A stretch of 12,500 nt of DNA from Symbiodinium natans (lineage: Eukaryota; Sar; Dinophyceae; Suessiales; Symbiodiniaceae), in NCBI GenBank assembly GCA_905221605.1, contig CAJNDS010000004.1, positions 127,501-140,000 of the forward strand, written 5' to 3'. The notes below the pieces were generated by a model. The model was not told the origin of the DNA and made no database searches. It worked only from the letters and a program-made list of their open reading frames with translations. Numbering within the stretch: the first letter of the stretch is position 1; each line of letters starts with the position of its first letter. Of this stretch, positions 1-8,900 are shown piece by piece. The position numbers and the translations under genes were made by a program.

Positions 1-472
1 GTCAACAAGAGCTGGTTCCTACCACATTAGGAGGCCCCTGCTGTGCCACGTGTGGGTGTAGGAAGTTGAAGTTAGGCTTTAGGGTTGAGGGCCAGGGTTG
101 AGGAAGCTAAGAATGAAGGGTTTAGGGGCCGAAATCGTAGATGGAAACGTAGATCGTCTACTAGGTCAAGAACCCGGAATCCCAAGAGATCCCAGCTGAG
201 CTCCATTCTCATCTTCTTGCTTAAGAAACCCCCCCCCAAAAAAAAAAAAACTAAACAGCAACAACCCCCCATATTGCCCTTCTAAGGAAGAATGTCTTTG
301 GGTGGTTCTTGAGCAAAGACTAGTTCTGGTTGGTTCATATGAACCGAACTGCTTGAAAACTGGGTTTTGGAGTACTATACTTTGATACGTTTTTTGGTTC
401 TGGGTTTCTATTATGGCCACTTAAACCTCAAAAGCATATACTTTCTTTCCAGGGTCTACTCCAAAGTAGGGA
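1..472. other. Non-coding segment before the first telomeric array
   Basis: No convincing gene. There are scattered degenerate TTTAGGG/TTGAGGG motifs (about 74-126) and a C-run followed by an A-run (230-250). Short open frames here overlap one another on both strands and have low-complexity translations. Confidence 0.5.
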
Positions 473-543
473 ACCCTAAACCCTAAACCCTAAACCCTAA
501 ACCCTAAACCCTAAACCCTAAACCCTAAACCCTAAACCCTAAA
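473..543 (-). repeat. Interstitial telomeric array, C orientation
   Basis: About ten perfect CCCTAAA units. With the G-strand array at 638-717 it forms an inverted pair around a unique segment of about 95 bp. Confidence 0.97.
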
Positions 544-637
544 TGCCCCGAGGTCAGCAGAGCTCAACTCCGGGCCACGTAGGTGGCCTCGGTCGTTTCT
601 TCCCAGCAGATCTCTCTTGTCTGGCTGGTTCTGAGTA

Positions 638-717
638 GGTTTAGGGTTTAGGGTTTAGGGTTTAGGGTTTAGGGTTTAGGGTTTAGGGTTTAGGGTTTAG
701 GGTTTAGGGTTTAGGGT
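638..717 (+). repeat. Interstitial telomeric array, G orientation
   Basis: About eleven nearly perfect TTTAGGG units. Immediately beyond lies a small imperfect inverted repeat (725-737, GGGGGAATAAGGG, versus 773-785, CCCTCATTCCCGA). Confidence 0.97.
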
Positions 718-867
718 AGGGCATGGGGGAATAAGGGCCCGAAATAATCCTTGAAAGGGTTTTTCTAGGGTTCCCTCATTCCCGACCAAGAACCAGGGGG
801 GCTTTGGGTGTCGACGTTGGGTGGAAACTATGCGAAACTCAGCCAGGCTCAGGGTGCATAAGCACGC

Positions 868-916
868 AGGGTTTAGGGTTTAGGGCTTAGGGTTTAGGGT
901 TTAGGGTTTAGGGTTT
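868..916 (+). repeat. Interstitial telomeric array, G orientation
   Basis: About seven TTTAGGG units with one TTAGGGC variant, between unrelated unique segments. Confidence 0.95.
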
Positions 917-1112
917 CCCCGTGCCTGAAACCCATGATGTCAGTTGCCCGCTTGGTATTCTAAAAAAGCTGAACCCCAAGGGGTACGTGTAGTATCTTAG
1001 AGCCCCAAGGCAGGGCCCAAGATGAGCCTCACACATCCCCAAGACCCATCAATTTCGGCCCAGCTGGTAGAAATCGGGGCATTCCAACGGTTTGGGTTGG
1101 GGTCTATAGGAT

Positions 1113-1207
1113 TAACCCTAAACCCTAAACCCTAAACCCTAAACCCTAAACCCTAAACCCTAAACCTTTAGGGCTCAGGGCTTCGGGCTTAGGGCTTCGG
1201 GCTTAGG
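1113..1207. repeat. Telomeric array with orientation switch
   Basis: A CCCTAAA run (1113-1167) meets degenerate G-strand repeat (CTTTAGGGCTCAGGG, then GGCTTCGGGCTTAGG copies to about 1207) head to head with almost no spacer. Confidence 0.9.
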
Positions 1208-1285
1208 TGTAAGCTACAGGGATTTGGGGCCCCGGGTCAAGTGTAAAGGTTTCATTGCCGATTTGCCGGACTTAGCCCGAAGTCA

Positions 1286-1338
1286 AGGGTTTAGGGTTCA
1301 GGGTTTAGGGTTTAGGGTTTAGGGTTTAGGGTTTAGGG
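1286..1338 (+). repeat. Interstitial telomeric array, G orientation
   Basis: About seven TTTAGGG units, one of them TTCAGGG. Confidence 0.95.
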
Positions 1339-1479
1339 CCTTGCCCTACGTATGATTCCCTCTTTCTTGCGGGCCCACTCCGTTCGGCATCATGGTTCAG
1401 TAGGACACCCCTTACAGGATCACGTCTTCATGGTCCTCGGGGGAGCTTTGGTTGTCGATTTGGCGGTTAGGGCCCACGC

Positions 1480-1523
1480 TAAACCCTAAACCCTAGACCC
1501 TAAACCCTAAACCCTAAACCCCT
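1480..1523 (-). repeat. Interstitial telomeric array, C orientation
   Basis: About six CCCTAAA units with one CCCTAGA variant. Confidence 0.95.
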
Positions 1524-1649
1524 AATTCTTTCCGAGCTCCATCCATCGCATCCCATGCAGTTTGGGGGCTCAGAAGGTGCCCTCCCACTTAATTCTACTG
1601 TGCCTACAACCCTAGGTGCCCTAATGTGGTTATAATTGGGTTATAAGTA

Positions 1650-1718
1650 CCCTAAACCCTAAACCCTAAACCCTAAACCCTAAACCCTAAACCCTAAACC
1701 CTAAACCCTAAACCCTAA
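1650..1718 (-). repeat. Interstitial telomeric array, C orientation
   Basis: About ten perfect CCCTAAA units. Confidence 0.96.
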
Positions 1719-1846
1719 TTGGTTTACAAGTGCAGTTTCTTCTTGGGCTACGAAGTACCATGAACCTCCAAGCACCCTGAGGCCGACCCTCGCACGCCCA
1801 GCCCCGCAACGCGGGTGGTACAGATGAAGAGCAGGCCAGGTTGAGG

Positions 1847-1918
1847 GGGGTTTAGGGTTTAGGGTTTAGGGTTGAGGGTTGAGGGTTTAGGGTTTAGGGT
1901 TTAGGGTTTAGGGTTTAG
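1847..1918 (+). repeat. Interstitial telomeric array, G orientation
   Basis: About ten TTTAGGG units with two TTGAGGG variants. The 23-bp sequence at 1917-1939, which recurs at 5087-5109, follows at once. Confidence 0.96.
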
Positions 1919-2038
1919 TCAGCAAGTCCAGCTTCAGAACGTGTACGTAGGCTTTGTTTGGTTGGTTGTGGGCTTAGAGTCGGAGGGTTTGCTGGCTCTA
2001 TCTCTCGCAGGTTATGCAGCTGATGGGGTCCTGCACGG

Positions 2039-2157
2039 TCCCTAAACCCTAAACCCTAAACCCCAAACCCTAAACCCTAAACCCTAAACCCTAAACCCTA
2101 AACCCTAAACCCTAAACCCTAAACCCTAAACCCTAAACCCTAAACCCTAAACCCTAG
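2039..2157 (-). repeat. Interstitial telomeric array, C orientation
   Basis: About 17 CCCTAAA units with one CCCCAAA, among the longest near-perfect arrays of the window. Confidence 0.97.
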
Positions 2158-2995
2158 CCATGAGCCCCCTATGGCAGGATTCAGTTGTAGGGGTCTAAGG
2201 ATTTTAAGCTTCGTAGGATTTGGGAGCGCCGGGCTCCAACTGCCTTAGCAAGCATGTTCATAGCTTTCTCTTAAACGCAGCAATTTAGGGGTCGGAATAA
2301 TTTCTGATACTATTCCCTTATTGTCCCTTTGTAATTATTCTCTAACAACCCCCCAAAACCCTATTCTAATGAACAAGGCACCTATATTATTGAAATTGAA
2401 GTGTGCCACTGCAGACCATGCCCCCGGTAAAGCGAATCAGGGTCACACAAAATTTGTAGTCGAGCATTTGGTTTTCCACTTTGCTTACAAGCAGCTACAA
2501 GAACATACCAAACACGTAGTGAGCAGAACTGCTACTGGGACACTCGCATGCACAACACCCTCGATCCTCGATTCTCCCGGCTGTCGCTCCTCATTTCCTG
2601 GACGCTTTTAAGTATGAGACGTTGCTGTCTTGTCATTTGTGAACCCCGATATGTTTTTGGAATCTGCCAGTGTTTGCACGAGCACAATTACAATTACCCA
2701 GCCCGATGTTACCACACGAACTTCCAGGGCTATGAAATGCAAGATGTTTATTCGTATGCTGTCTTGTCGCACCGCCGCACCTGAGCGAACGAATGGAAGG
2801 GTGGATTTCGGAGGTGATTACGACAGCGGCGAATCGGTCACTGCTTGATAGGGAATACTTGTGCCATCGCACCCAACAGCACCAGCTGTAGGTGCAGGAG
2901 TAGGACTAGGCTTGGGAGTTGCGCAGGTGGGAGTAGCAGCAGCTTCGCAGTAGGATGGGAGTAGGAGGTTATAGTAGTACAAGTAGGAGTAGCAG
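2158..2995. other. Unique segment without a supported gene
   Basis: The longest stretch without telomeric repeat outside the gene. It starts with a MITE-like element (2285-2389) and ends in a GTAGGA-rich degenerate repeat (about 2890-2996). Open frames of up to 96 codons exist on both strands between 2321 and 2872, but they overlap each other, show no recognisable motif, and the first begins inside the MITE-like element. I see no exon with AG-G acceptors that would make a coherent protein. Confidence 0.5.
2285..2389 (-). mobile_element. MITE-like element copy 1
   Basis: Runs from TTAGGGGTCGGAATAATTTC to AAGGCACCTATATTA. Its reverse complement matches 3294-3400 along the whole length, including ATTAGAATAGGGTTTTGGGG and the ATAAGGGAATA core. 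The ends are an imperfect terminal inverted repeat (TAGGGGYC). No clear TSD and no coding capacity. Confidence 0.75.
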
Positions 2996-2996
2996 A
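2890..2996 (+). repeat. Degenerate GTAGGA/GTAGCA short repeat
   Basis: Irregular copies of GGAGTAGGA, GGAGTAGCAGCAG and related hexamer-like units, running directly into a short CCCTAAA tract at 2996-3016. Confidence 0.7.
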
Positions 2997-3110
2997 ACCC
3001 TAAACCCTAAACCCTACAGTGAGGCCCGTCCCTCGGCCGTTGCAGCCCTTAGCGGTGAGCAACCGCTCGGCGCAGACGGCGGAGCCTGGGGCAGGCCCTT
3101 TTTGGGGTTA

Positions 3111-3172
3111 GAGGTTTAGGGTTTCCCCTAAACCCTAAACCCTAAACCCTAAACCCTAAACCCTAAACCCTC
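3111..3172. repeat. Telomeric array with orientation switch
   Basis: A short G-strand part (GGTTTAGGGTTTCC) directly abuts about seven CCCTAAA units, so the two strands meet head to head. Confidence 0.9.
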
Positions 3173-3293
3173 GTTGAAAAAAAAAAGTTTGGGAGTCAGG
3201 GTGACCGGCGAGAGCCGGTTCGTGCTCTGCACAGGCATGTGTTTCAGGGTTGCAGGTGTTTGCGGCCTCTCATAGACATCATTCAGGAGGGCC

Positions 3294-3400
3294 TAATATA
3301 GGGGCCTGAATAATTAGAATAGGGTTTTGGGGGGGTTATTGTAGTATAAATTTTACTGGGGCCATAAGGGAATATGATTAGCAATTCTTCCGGCCCCTAG
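3294..3400 (+). mobile_element. MITE-like element copy 2
   Basis: Its own ends are inverted repeats: TAGGGGCCTGAATAATT at the left and AATTCTTCCGGCCCCTA at the right. It is in opposite orientation to 2285-2389 and better preserved at its termini. Confidence 0.78.
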
Positions 3401-3576
3401 TTTACCCAGGGCGATTGAGGCCTTCTTTGCACCCAACCATGCGTACTTCTGCCACGTGGGGTTTAGCATGCAACTAGTTGGGTGCTTAAGATGTGTCCAG
3501 GGTTTGGTTCTCGGCATCAGCATGAGTTGCGTGAAGAATGTGCCTTCACTGCGATCGCATGATTCTTAGAGGATAC
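3401..3576. other. Unique segment, nothing recognised
   Basis: No telomeric repeat, no supported exon and no RNA gene seen. Confidence 0.5.
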
Positions 3577-3636
3577 AAGTCCTCACAGGGTTTAGGGTTT
3601 AGGGTTTAGAAGTCCTCACCAGGGTTTAGGGTTTAG
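3577..3636 (+). repeat. Two telomeric tracts with duplicated leader
   Basis: AAGTCCTCACAGGG followed by TTTAGGG units, then AAGTCCTCACCAGGG followed by TTTAGGG units. Unique leader and telomeric tract appear as a tandem duplication of about 33 bp. Confidence 0.85.
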
Positions 3637-3681
3637 TGGTCAGGAGACCTTTTGCAACAAAAAAAGGGTGGCAGTCCAGAA

Positions 3682-4100
3682 CAACCCTAAAACCCTAACC
3701 CCCTAAACCCCTCAACCCCTACACCCCTGAACCCTAAAGCCCTAAAGCCCTAAAACCCTAAACTCCTAGACCCCAAACCCTGAAACCCGAAACCCCTAAA
3801 CCCCTAAACCCCGAAACCCTAAACCCCTAAACCCTAAACCCCTAAACCCCTAAACCCCAAACCCTAAAACCCGAAATCCCTAAACCCCTAAACCCTAAAA
3901 CCTAAAACCCTAAAACCTAAAACCCTAAACCCTAAACCCCTAAACCCCAAAACCCTAAAACCCGAAACCCCTAAACCCCTAAACCCCTAAACCCCTAAAC
4001 CCCTAAACCCCTAAACCCCTAAACCCCTAAACCCCTAAACCCCTAAACCCTAAACCCTAAACCCTAAACCCTAAACCCTAAACCCTAAACCCTAAACCCT
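3682..4100 (-). repeat. Long degenerate telomeric array with 8-mer block
   Basis: About 420 bp of C-strand repeat. The left half is highly variable (CCCTAAAA, CCCGAAA, CCCCAAA, CCCTAAAG). A regular block of about ten CCCCTAAA octamers lies near 3968-4047 and then switches sharply to perfect CCCTAAA heptamers up to 4100. Confidence 0.95.
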
Positions 4101-4217
4101 ACCCCCACTTTGTAAAAAAAAGAAAGCCAGGCAGTAGCTCCATGAGGCGGTTGGTCACCGTCGTGCGCCAGCCGGGGCCTCATTTTGGAAGGGCTCGGGG
4201 CTTAAGGTTGTGGGGCT

Positions 4218-4296
4218 TTTAGGGTTAGGGTTTAGGGTTTGGGGTTTAGGGTTTTGGGTTTAGGGTTTTAGGGCTTTAGGGTTTAGGGTTTGGGGT
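4218..4296 (+). repeat. Variant telomeric array, G orientation
   Basis: Mixed TTTAGGG, TTTTAGGG, TTTGGGG and TTTTGGG units. Confidence 0.9.
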
Positions 4297-4700
4297 GGGC
4301 GGAGCTATCGGCCGTCTGCATGTTTCTGTCATAGCCCAGAAGGCAGACAAAGAGGGCCCACATGAGCCGCTTATCACACGTACCTCCACACTTCATAGTT
4401 TTAAGCTTTTAGGGCTTGCTTGATTACTTGTAGGAGACTTTAGTTTGCATCCCTTCTGAAATGCCTTCAACCCTAAACCCTCATTCACAAAGCCACCCCA
4501 CCCCTTGGAACAGAGACCCCATGAAGGGCCCCGATTTAGAGAACTACACCTTCACAGCAGGTCAAAGCACATGCGGCGAAACCATAGACCCTAGACCAAA
4601 AAACCTTAAACCTATATACAAACCCATATGCCAAAACCTAAGACAGGTGTTGTGCTGAGCCCGGGACACTTTCCTGGCCCCTAATTGAAACCTATGGGTA
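4297..4700. other. Unique segment, nothing recognised
   Basis: Holds degenerate CCCTAAACCCTC motifs near 4470 and an open frame of 65 codons from 4461. The composition of that frame (Pro, Asn, His) follows from the surrounding degenerate repeat, so no gene is called. Confidence 0.5.
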
Positions 4701-4702
4701 TG

Positions 4703-4889
4703 CACCCTAAACACCAAACCCGAAACGGCCTAAGCCCTAAACGCCCTAAACGCCCTAAACCCCGAACCCTCAACCCCAAACCCTAAACCCCAAACCCTCA
4801 ACCCTAAACCCCAAACCCCAAACCCCAAACCCCAAACCCCAAACCCTAAACCCTAAACCCTAAACCCCAAACCCTAAACCCTAAACCCC
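4703..4889 (-). repeat. Variant telomeric array, C orientation
   Basis: CCCTAAA mixed with CGCCCTAAA and a block of CCCCAAA heptamers (about 4807-4846), ending in CCCTAAA. Confidence 0.93.
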
Positions 4890-4983
4890 TTGTGGCATAC
4901 ACCCAAACCTTCGTGGCGAGGCCTGGCAGCCCGCTGGGCCAAGGCCGAGTCTCGGCGCGGGCCTTCGCTTTGCTTGGCCCTTT

Positions 4984-5081
4984 CAGGGTAAGGTTATAGG
5001 GTTTAGGGTTTAGGGTTTAGGGTTTAGGGTTTAGGGTTTAGGATTGAGGGTTTAGGCTTTAGGCTTTAGGGTTTAGGGTGT
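4984..5081 (+). repeat. Interstitial telomeric array, G orientation
   Basis: TTTAGGG units with TTGAGGG and TTTAGGC variants. The 23-bp repeat at 5087-5109 follows within a few bases. Confidence 0.94.
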
Positions 5082-5150
5082 TGGGCAGTCAGCAAGTCCA
5101 GCTTCAGAAAGGCAGTATTCCGGCGGTTCTGAGGGCTCCTGCAAGCACCT

Positions 5151-5412
5151 CTAAACCCTAAACCCTACACCCTAAACCCTAAACCCTGCCTTGCGGTTCG
5201 GCCAGCTATGCGGGAGCGAAAAAAAACCCTAAACCCTAAACCCTAAGCCCTTAGCCCTTAACCCTAAACCCTAAACCCTAAACTCGCTTGCAGAAAACCC
5301 TAAACCCTAAGCCCTAAGCCCTAAACCCTAAACCCTAAACCCTAAACCCTAAACCCTAAACCCTAAACCCTAAACCCTAAACCCTAAACCCTAAACCCTA
5401 AACCCTAAACCC
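5151..5412 (-). repeat. Cluster of three C-strand telomeric arrays
   Basis: Arrays at 5151-5187, 5226-5282 and 5295-5412 are separated by short unique pieces. The last is the longest, about 16 units. Variants include CCCTAAG and CCCTACA. Confidence 0.95.
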
Positions 5413-5689
5413 AAGCCCGAAAACCTAAGCCGAGAAGCGTTTTGAGATCGATCGGGGGATGCCTGTAACTCTGACCAGCTAAGTGGCTTAGGGTTTAGGT
5501 TTTAGGGTTTAGGGTTTAGCGTTCAGGGGTAGTGAGCTTTTCGTAGCTAAACGCAAATACATCACAAGCCGTGGGTATAGAGATATGAGTGCAACCTAGT
5601 CCAAACCCCCGGTTTAAATCAATAGGCCCCTATACCTACCAGTTCTTCGTAGGAATTCGGTACTTTCTATCCCTAAACCCTAAACCCTT
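5413..5689. other. Unique segment with short telomeric tracts
   Basis: Contains G-strand repeat at 5487-5520 and two CCCTAAA units at 5671-5687. This is the region immediately upstream of the gene; no promoter motif could be defended. Confidence 0.5.
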
Positions 5690-5785
5690 GAGCCCATATA
5701 TGCAGGCTTGAAGACTGCTGGTGCTGTGAGGGGCTTGGCTCGAGCTGGCTAGAAAGGCAGCGAGACGCAGGGTCCCTCCTTTTCC
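5690..5785 (+). promoter_or_regulatory. Probable 5' untranslated exon and upstream region
   Basis: This non-telomeric stretch lies directly upstream of the family D introner at 5786-5946, so if that element is spliced it must be transcribed leader. No TATA box or other promoter motif is evident. A 10-base stretch at 5736-5745 (TTGGCTCGAG) differs by one base from the end of the dinoflagellate spliced leader as I remember it, which is too short to call a relict. The 5' end of the transcript cannot be placed. Confidence 0.4.
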
Positions 5786-5946
5786 GCTGCTTGGTACCCA
5801 GTGGTGCCTTTTTCCTTTTTGTTGGGGGGGAGGGAGGGGGGGGGGTCAAGGTTCCCTTATGCTTCGGATTTAGGGTCTAGTGTTTAGGGAGAGTAACTAA
5901 CCAAAAAAAGGCACCCTTGTTGTAATAGGGTTTCTGGGCCACCAAG
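5786..5946 (+). mobile_element. Intron 1 (5' UTR), introner family D copy 1
   Basis: The element begins CTTGGTACCCAGTGGTGCC and ends ACCAAG, giving a 6-bp terminal inverted repeat (CTTGGT/ACCAAG). It is flanked by GCTG and GTTG, a 4-bp TSD with one mismatch. Splicing would be GC-AG with G following. It aligns at both ends with introns 8 and 16: a GTGGTGCC block at the left, and AACCAAAAAAAGG then GGGTTTCTGGGC at the right. The middle has a G-rich run (5825-5846) and degenerate TTTAGGG. It lies before the ATG, so no reading frame checks its boundaries. Confidence 0.65.
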
Positions 5947-5962
5947 GTTGTTCAAAGCGACC

Positions 5963-8900
5963 ATGTACCAGGTCTTGCTTGGTGTGTGCCTGGCAGCCTG
6001 TGTGCTACCATCTGCGTCGGATGAAGTTGCGCTCAAAGCAGATGACCAGTGCGGGGACGGGCAAGTGTGTGCCTTACTTTGCCTTAGTTGACCTTTAAGC
6101 TTTTTGGGTTTCCTTATTTTAGTAGGAATCTTAAAGTTCAACCTTTGTTCCCCTTGGTTATTGGAGAAGTAAGGTGCTCTCAACGCACTGCAGTCCAGAT
6201 CTCAGGTTCTTCCAAAATCTGGCCTTCAGCCAGCTCCAGCTGATCCACCCTTGGCAGCTGACAAATCATGGCCCGCTCAACCAGCTCCTATATCCCCCTT
6301 GGGAATGATGATTATTTTGTGCTTGTATAAAACCCAAGAGGATATTAAAAATCATATGTTTATAAAGGTTCTAGGGGGAGTCTAGGCTCCAGTTGACCCA
6401 CCGGCAGCTGACAAAGCACTGCCGGCTCAACCGGCACTGCCAGCGCCGGCCAACACCTACCCAGTGAACGTGTCTGCCCTTCCTTGGGCATCGGGATCAT
6501 CGCTGAATTCTCCAAGCGCATCGCCTCTGCTCACCTTCTACATGTACCGTGCAGTGTCAGATGAAGTGCACCCCTACTTGCACTTCAGCACATGCCCGAG
6601 GGAATACCCCTTAACTGTGAACTTTTGAAGGCTCCTCTCAACTTTCAGAAAAGGGCACCTGGACCTATCCCGAAACCCTATGAAACCCTACGAAGCCCTA
6701 TGAAATCCTATAAGCCCTATCTATCGGTGAGGTTTAGGGTTTAGGGTTTAGAGTTTAGGGTTTAGGGTTTAGGGTTTAGGGTTTAGGGATCCTGTATACA
6801 AACCCTCTAAAGCCTCCACTGCTTGAGGTACCCACCTTTGAACACCAACATGGCGAGCTTAGGTGGTGCTCTCTGGTATCTGCACCATGAGGTCTTTGTC
6901 ATAGTTGGGTACCATTTTGCATTTTTCAGTAGGGTACTTAAACCCTATATGGAATAAACATTTAGATTTTTTGATAGTATCCGCCCATGAACTAGAGGTG
7001 GTCATCCAGTCCCCCCGAAAGTTCCTTGGGTGCTTGGGAAACACTTTTTTTCAGGTTTAGGGTTAGGGTTTGGAGGGTACCATAGTCCCTCAAGAACAGC
7101 TACAACTATGTGTCTTTGCCAGTAATCCCTAAAGAACAGCTAGATTTATCATCTTTGCAAGGGTGCCAAGTGCAGTATAGGTTCGACATCACGCGGATCT
7201 TGCGCTACAAGGCGAGAAACCCTATACCCTAAACCCTGTACCCTAAACCCTAAACCCTAAACCCTAAACCCTAAACCCCCAGATGCAAGCCTAAACCCTA
7301 GATCCTGCAAGGTGCAGATGCGTGCCACGACGCCGCTGCTGCGCCTCGGAATGCACTTCGGCGTGCGCCTGGCCTATGACACTCGGTAGTCCAGTGGTGC
7401 CCTTTTTGTTATGTTTGTTGGTTTAGGGTTTGGGGTTTGGGGTTTGGGGTTTGGGGTTTGGGGTTCGGGGTTCCTGCTAAAGTAACCAACAACAAAGAGG
7501 GTACCCGTACTCTACCAAGGACAAGGGACAGGCCACGGGACCTTTCGTCTGCGGGCGCAACGAAATCAGAAGCAAAAGTGGGGCGATTGACGGCTACAGC
7601 CCAAAGTTTTGTGGCGACGGCGGGTTCAGGAAGCAGTACCTCCCAGACCTGAAGCCTTACAAGGACGAGTATGAGTATGCCGCCTATGGCTACAACGTCG
7701 GTTGCAACAAGTTGGGCGAGTATCCGTTTCCAACGGACCCAGTGTACTATCCGAACGCAGTCTGGTACACCATGCCCGGCGCATGCCCAAACAACTTGTA
7801 CTACGACAAGGACTGCGCCGTGCGTGGTGATCATGGGTTTTTAAGGTGTCCTGAATCTAAGGTTTCAAGTATGGGCCCTCAATTGGGGTCCCTTGTTAGG
7901 CCTGATACACTATACAGAATACGGGCCCATACTCCGGATCCCTATAAACAAGGGTAAGGTACCATACTCAGGGCCCATTGTTCCGACCTCAGGCTTGCGA
8001 TGTTCGCCCTAAACCCCAAACCCGATACAGCCCCCGGCGTGACAGGCTTGCCAGGCTGACCCGTGACATCACCCCCCTCCCCCCGGCACAAGCAGATAAG
8101 GCAACAAGGGCCCTAAACCCTAAACCCTAAACCCTGAACCCTGGCAGTAAACATAACAACCACGAGCCCAGGACAACTCCTGCCAAGCCAGCAACCCAGG
8201 TGGCTACTGCCCGGGCATCGAGCCAAACGGCAACTGGGACCTCTTAAGATTTGCAAGTTCCCATAGACGCCCTTTTTTAAGCCAAAAGAGTACCCTTTTT
8301 TATTCTCAGGTTCCTCTTGGATCTACACCCTCAACCCCAAACCCTAAACCCTAAACCCCAAACCCTTAACATGGCTCCTTACCGCCTGTAAAGGGGGGTT
8401 TAGGGTTTAGGGTTTAGGGTTTAGGGTTTAGGGAATTAACTAGTCCCCTTTCAAGGGCGCATCCTAAGGGACCATGTAACTACCCTAAACCCTCTCTACC
8501 ATACACATTTAGACCTTAATTGAGTTTCAGAATAAGGCCGCTTTATTTTCAAAATATGGCCGCTTTAGTTTTCAGAATTTGGCCGCTTTGTTTTTCAGAA
8601 TTTGGCCGCTTTATTTCAGAATTGGCCGCTTTATTTTCAGAATTTGGCTAAAATCAGGCCAAAGGCTAATTGGATTTCAGAATTTGGCCTCTCTGTTTTT
8701 CAGAATTTGGCCGCTTCATTTTCAGAATTGGCTGCTGCATTTTCAGAATTTGGCCGCTTTATTTTCCGAATTTGGCAGCTTTATTTTCAGAGTGTTTTCT
8801 CTGAATTTGGCAGCTTTGTTTTCAGAATTTGCCGCTTCATTTTTGGAATTCTGCGCTTTATTTTCAGAATTTTACCTTTTGTTCCCTCTCTACCATATAT

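Noticed and set aside
473-2157. CRISPR-like array (repeats with unique spacers)
   Set aside because: The repeats are variable-length runs of a 7-mer in alternating orientation and the spacers vary widely in size; the context is eukaryotic.
2321-2872. Overlapping frames of 72-96 codons on both strands
   Set aside because: They overlap in several frames, one starts in the MITE-like element, and none shows a motif or a splice pattern like the gene's.
5736-5745. Possible relict of the dinoflagellate spliced leader (TTGGCTCGAG)
   Set aside because: Ten bases with one mismatch to a remembered sequence is too weak, and no upstream part of the leader is present.
5884-6183. 99-codon reverse-strand frame
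   Set aside because: Antisense to the signal-peptide exon and introns 1-2, and without recognisable motifs.
7409-7834. 141-codon reverse-strand frame
   Set aside because: It is antisense to exon 8 and family D intron 8; the forward exon has the coherent motifs.
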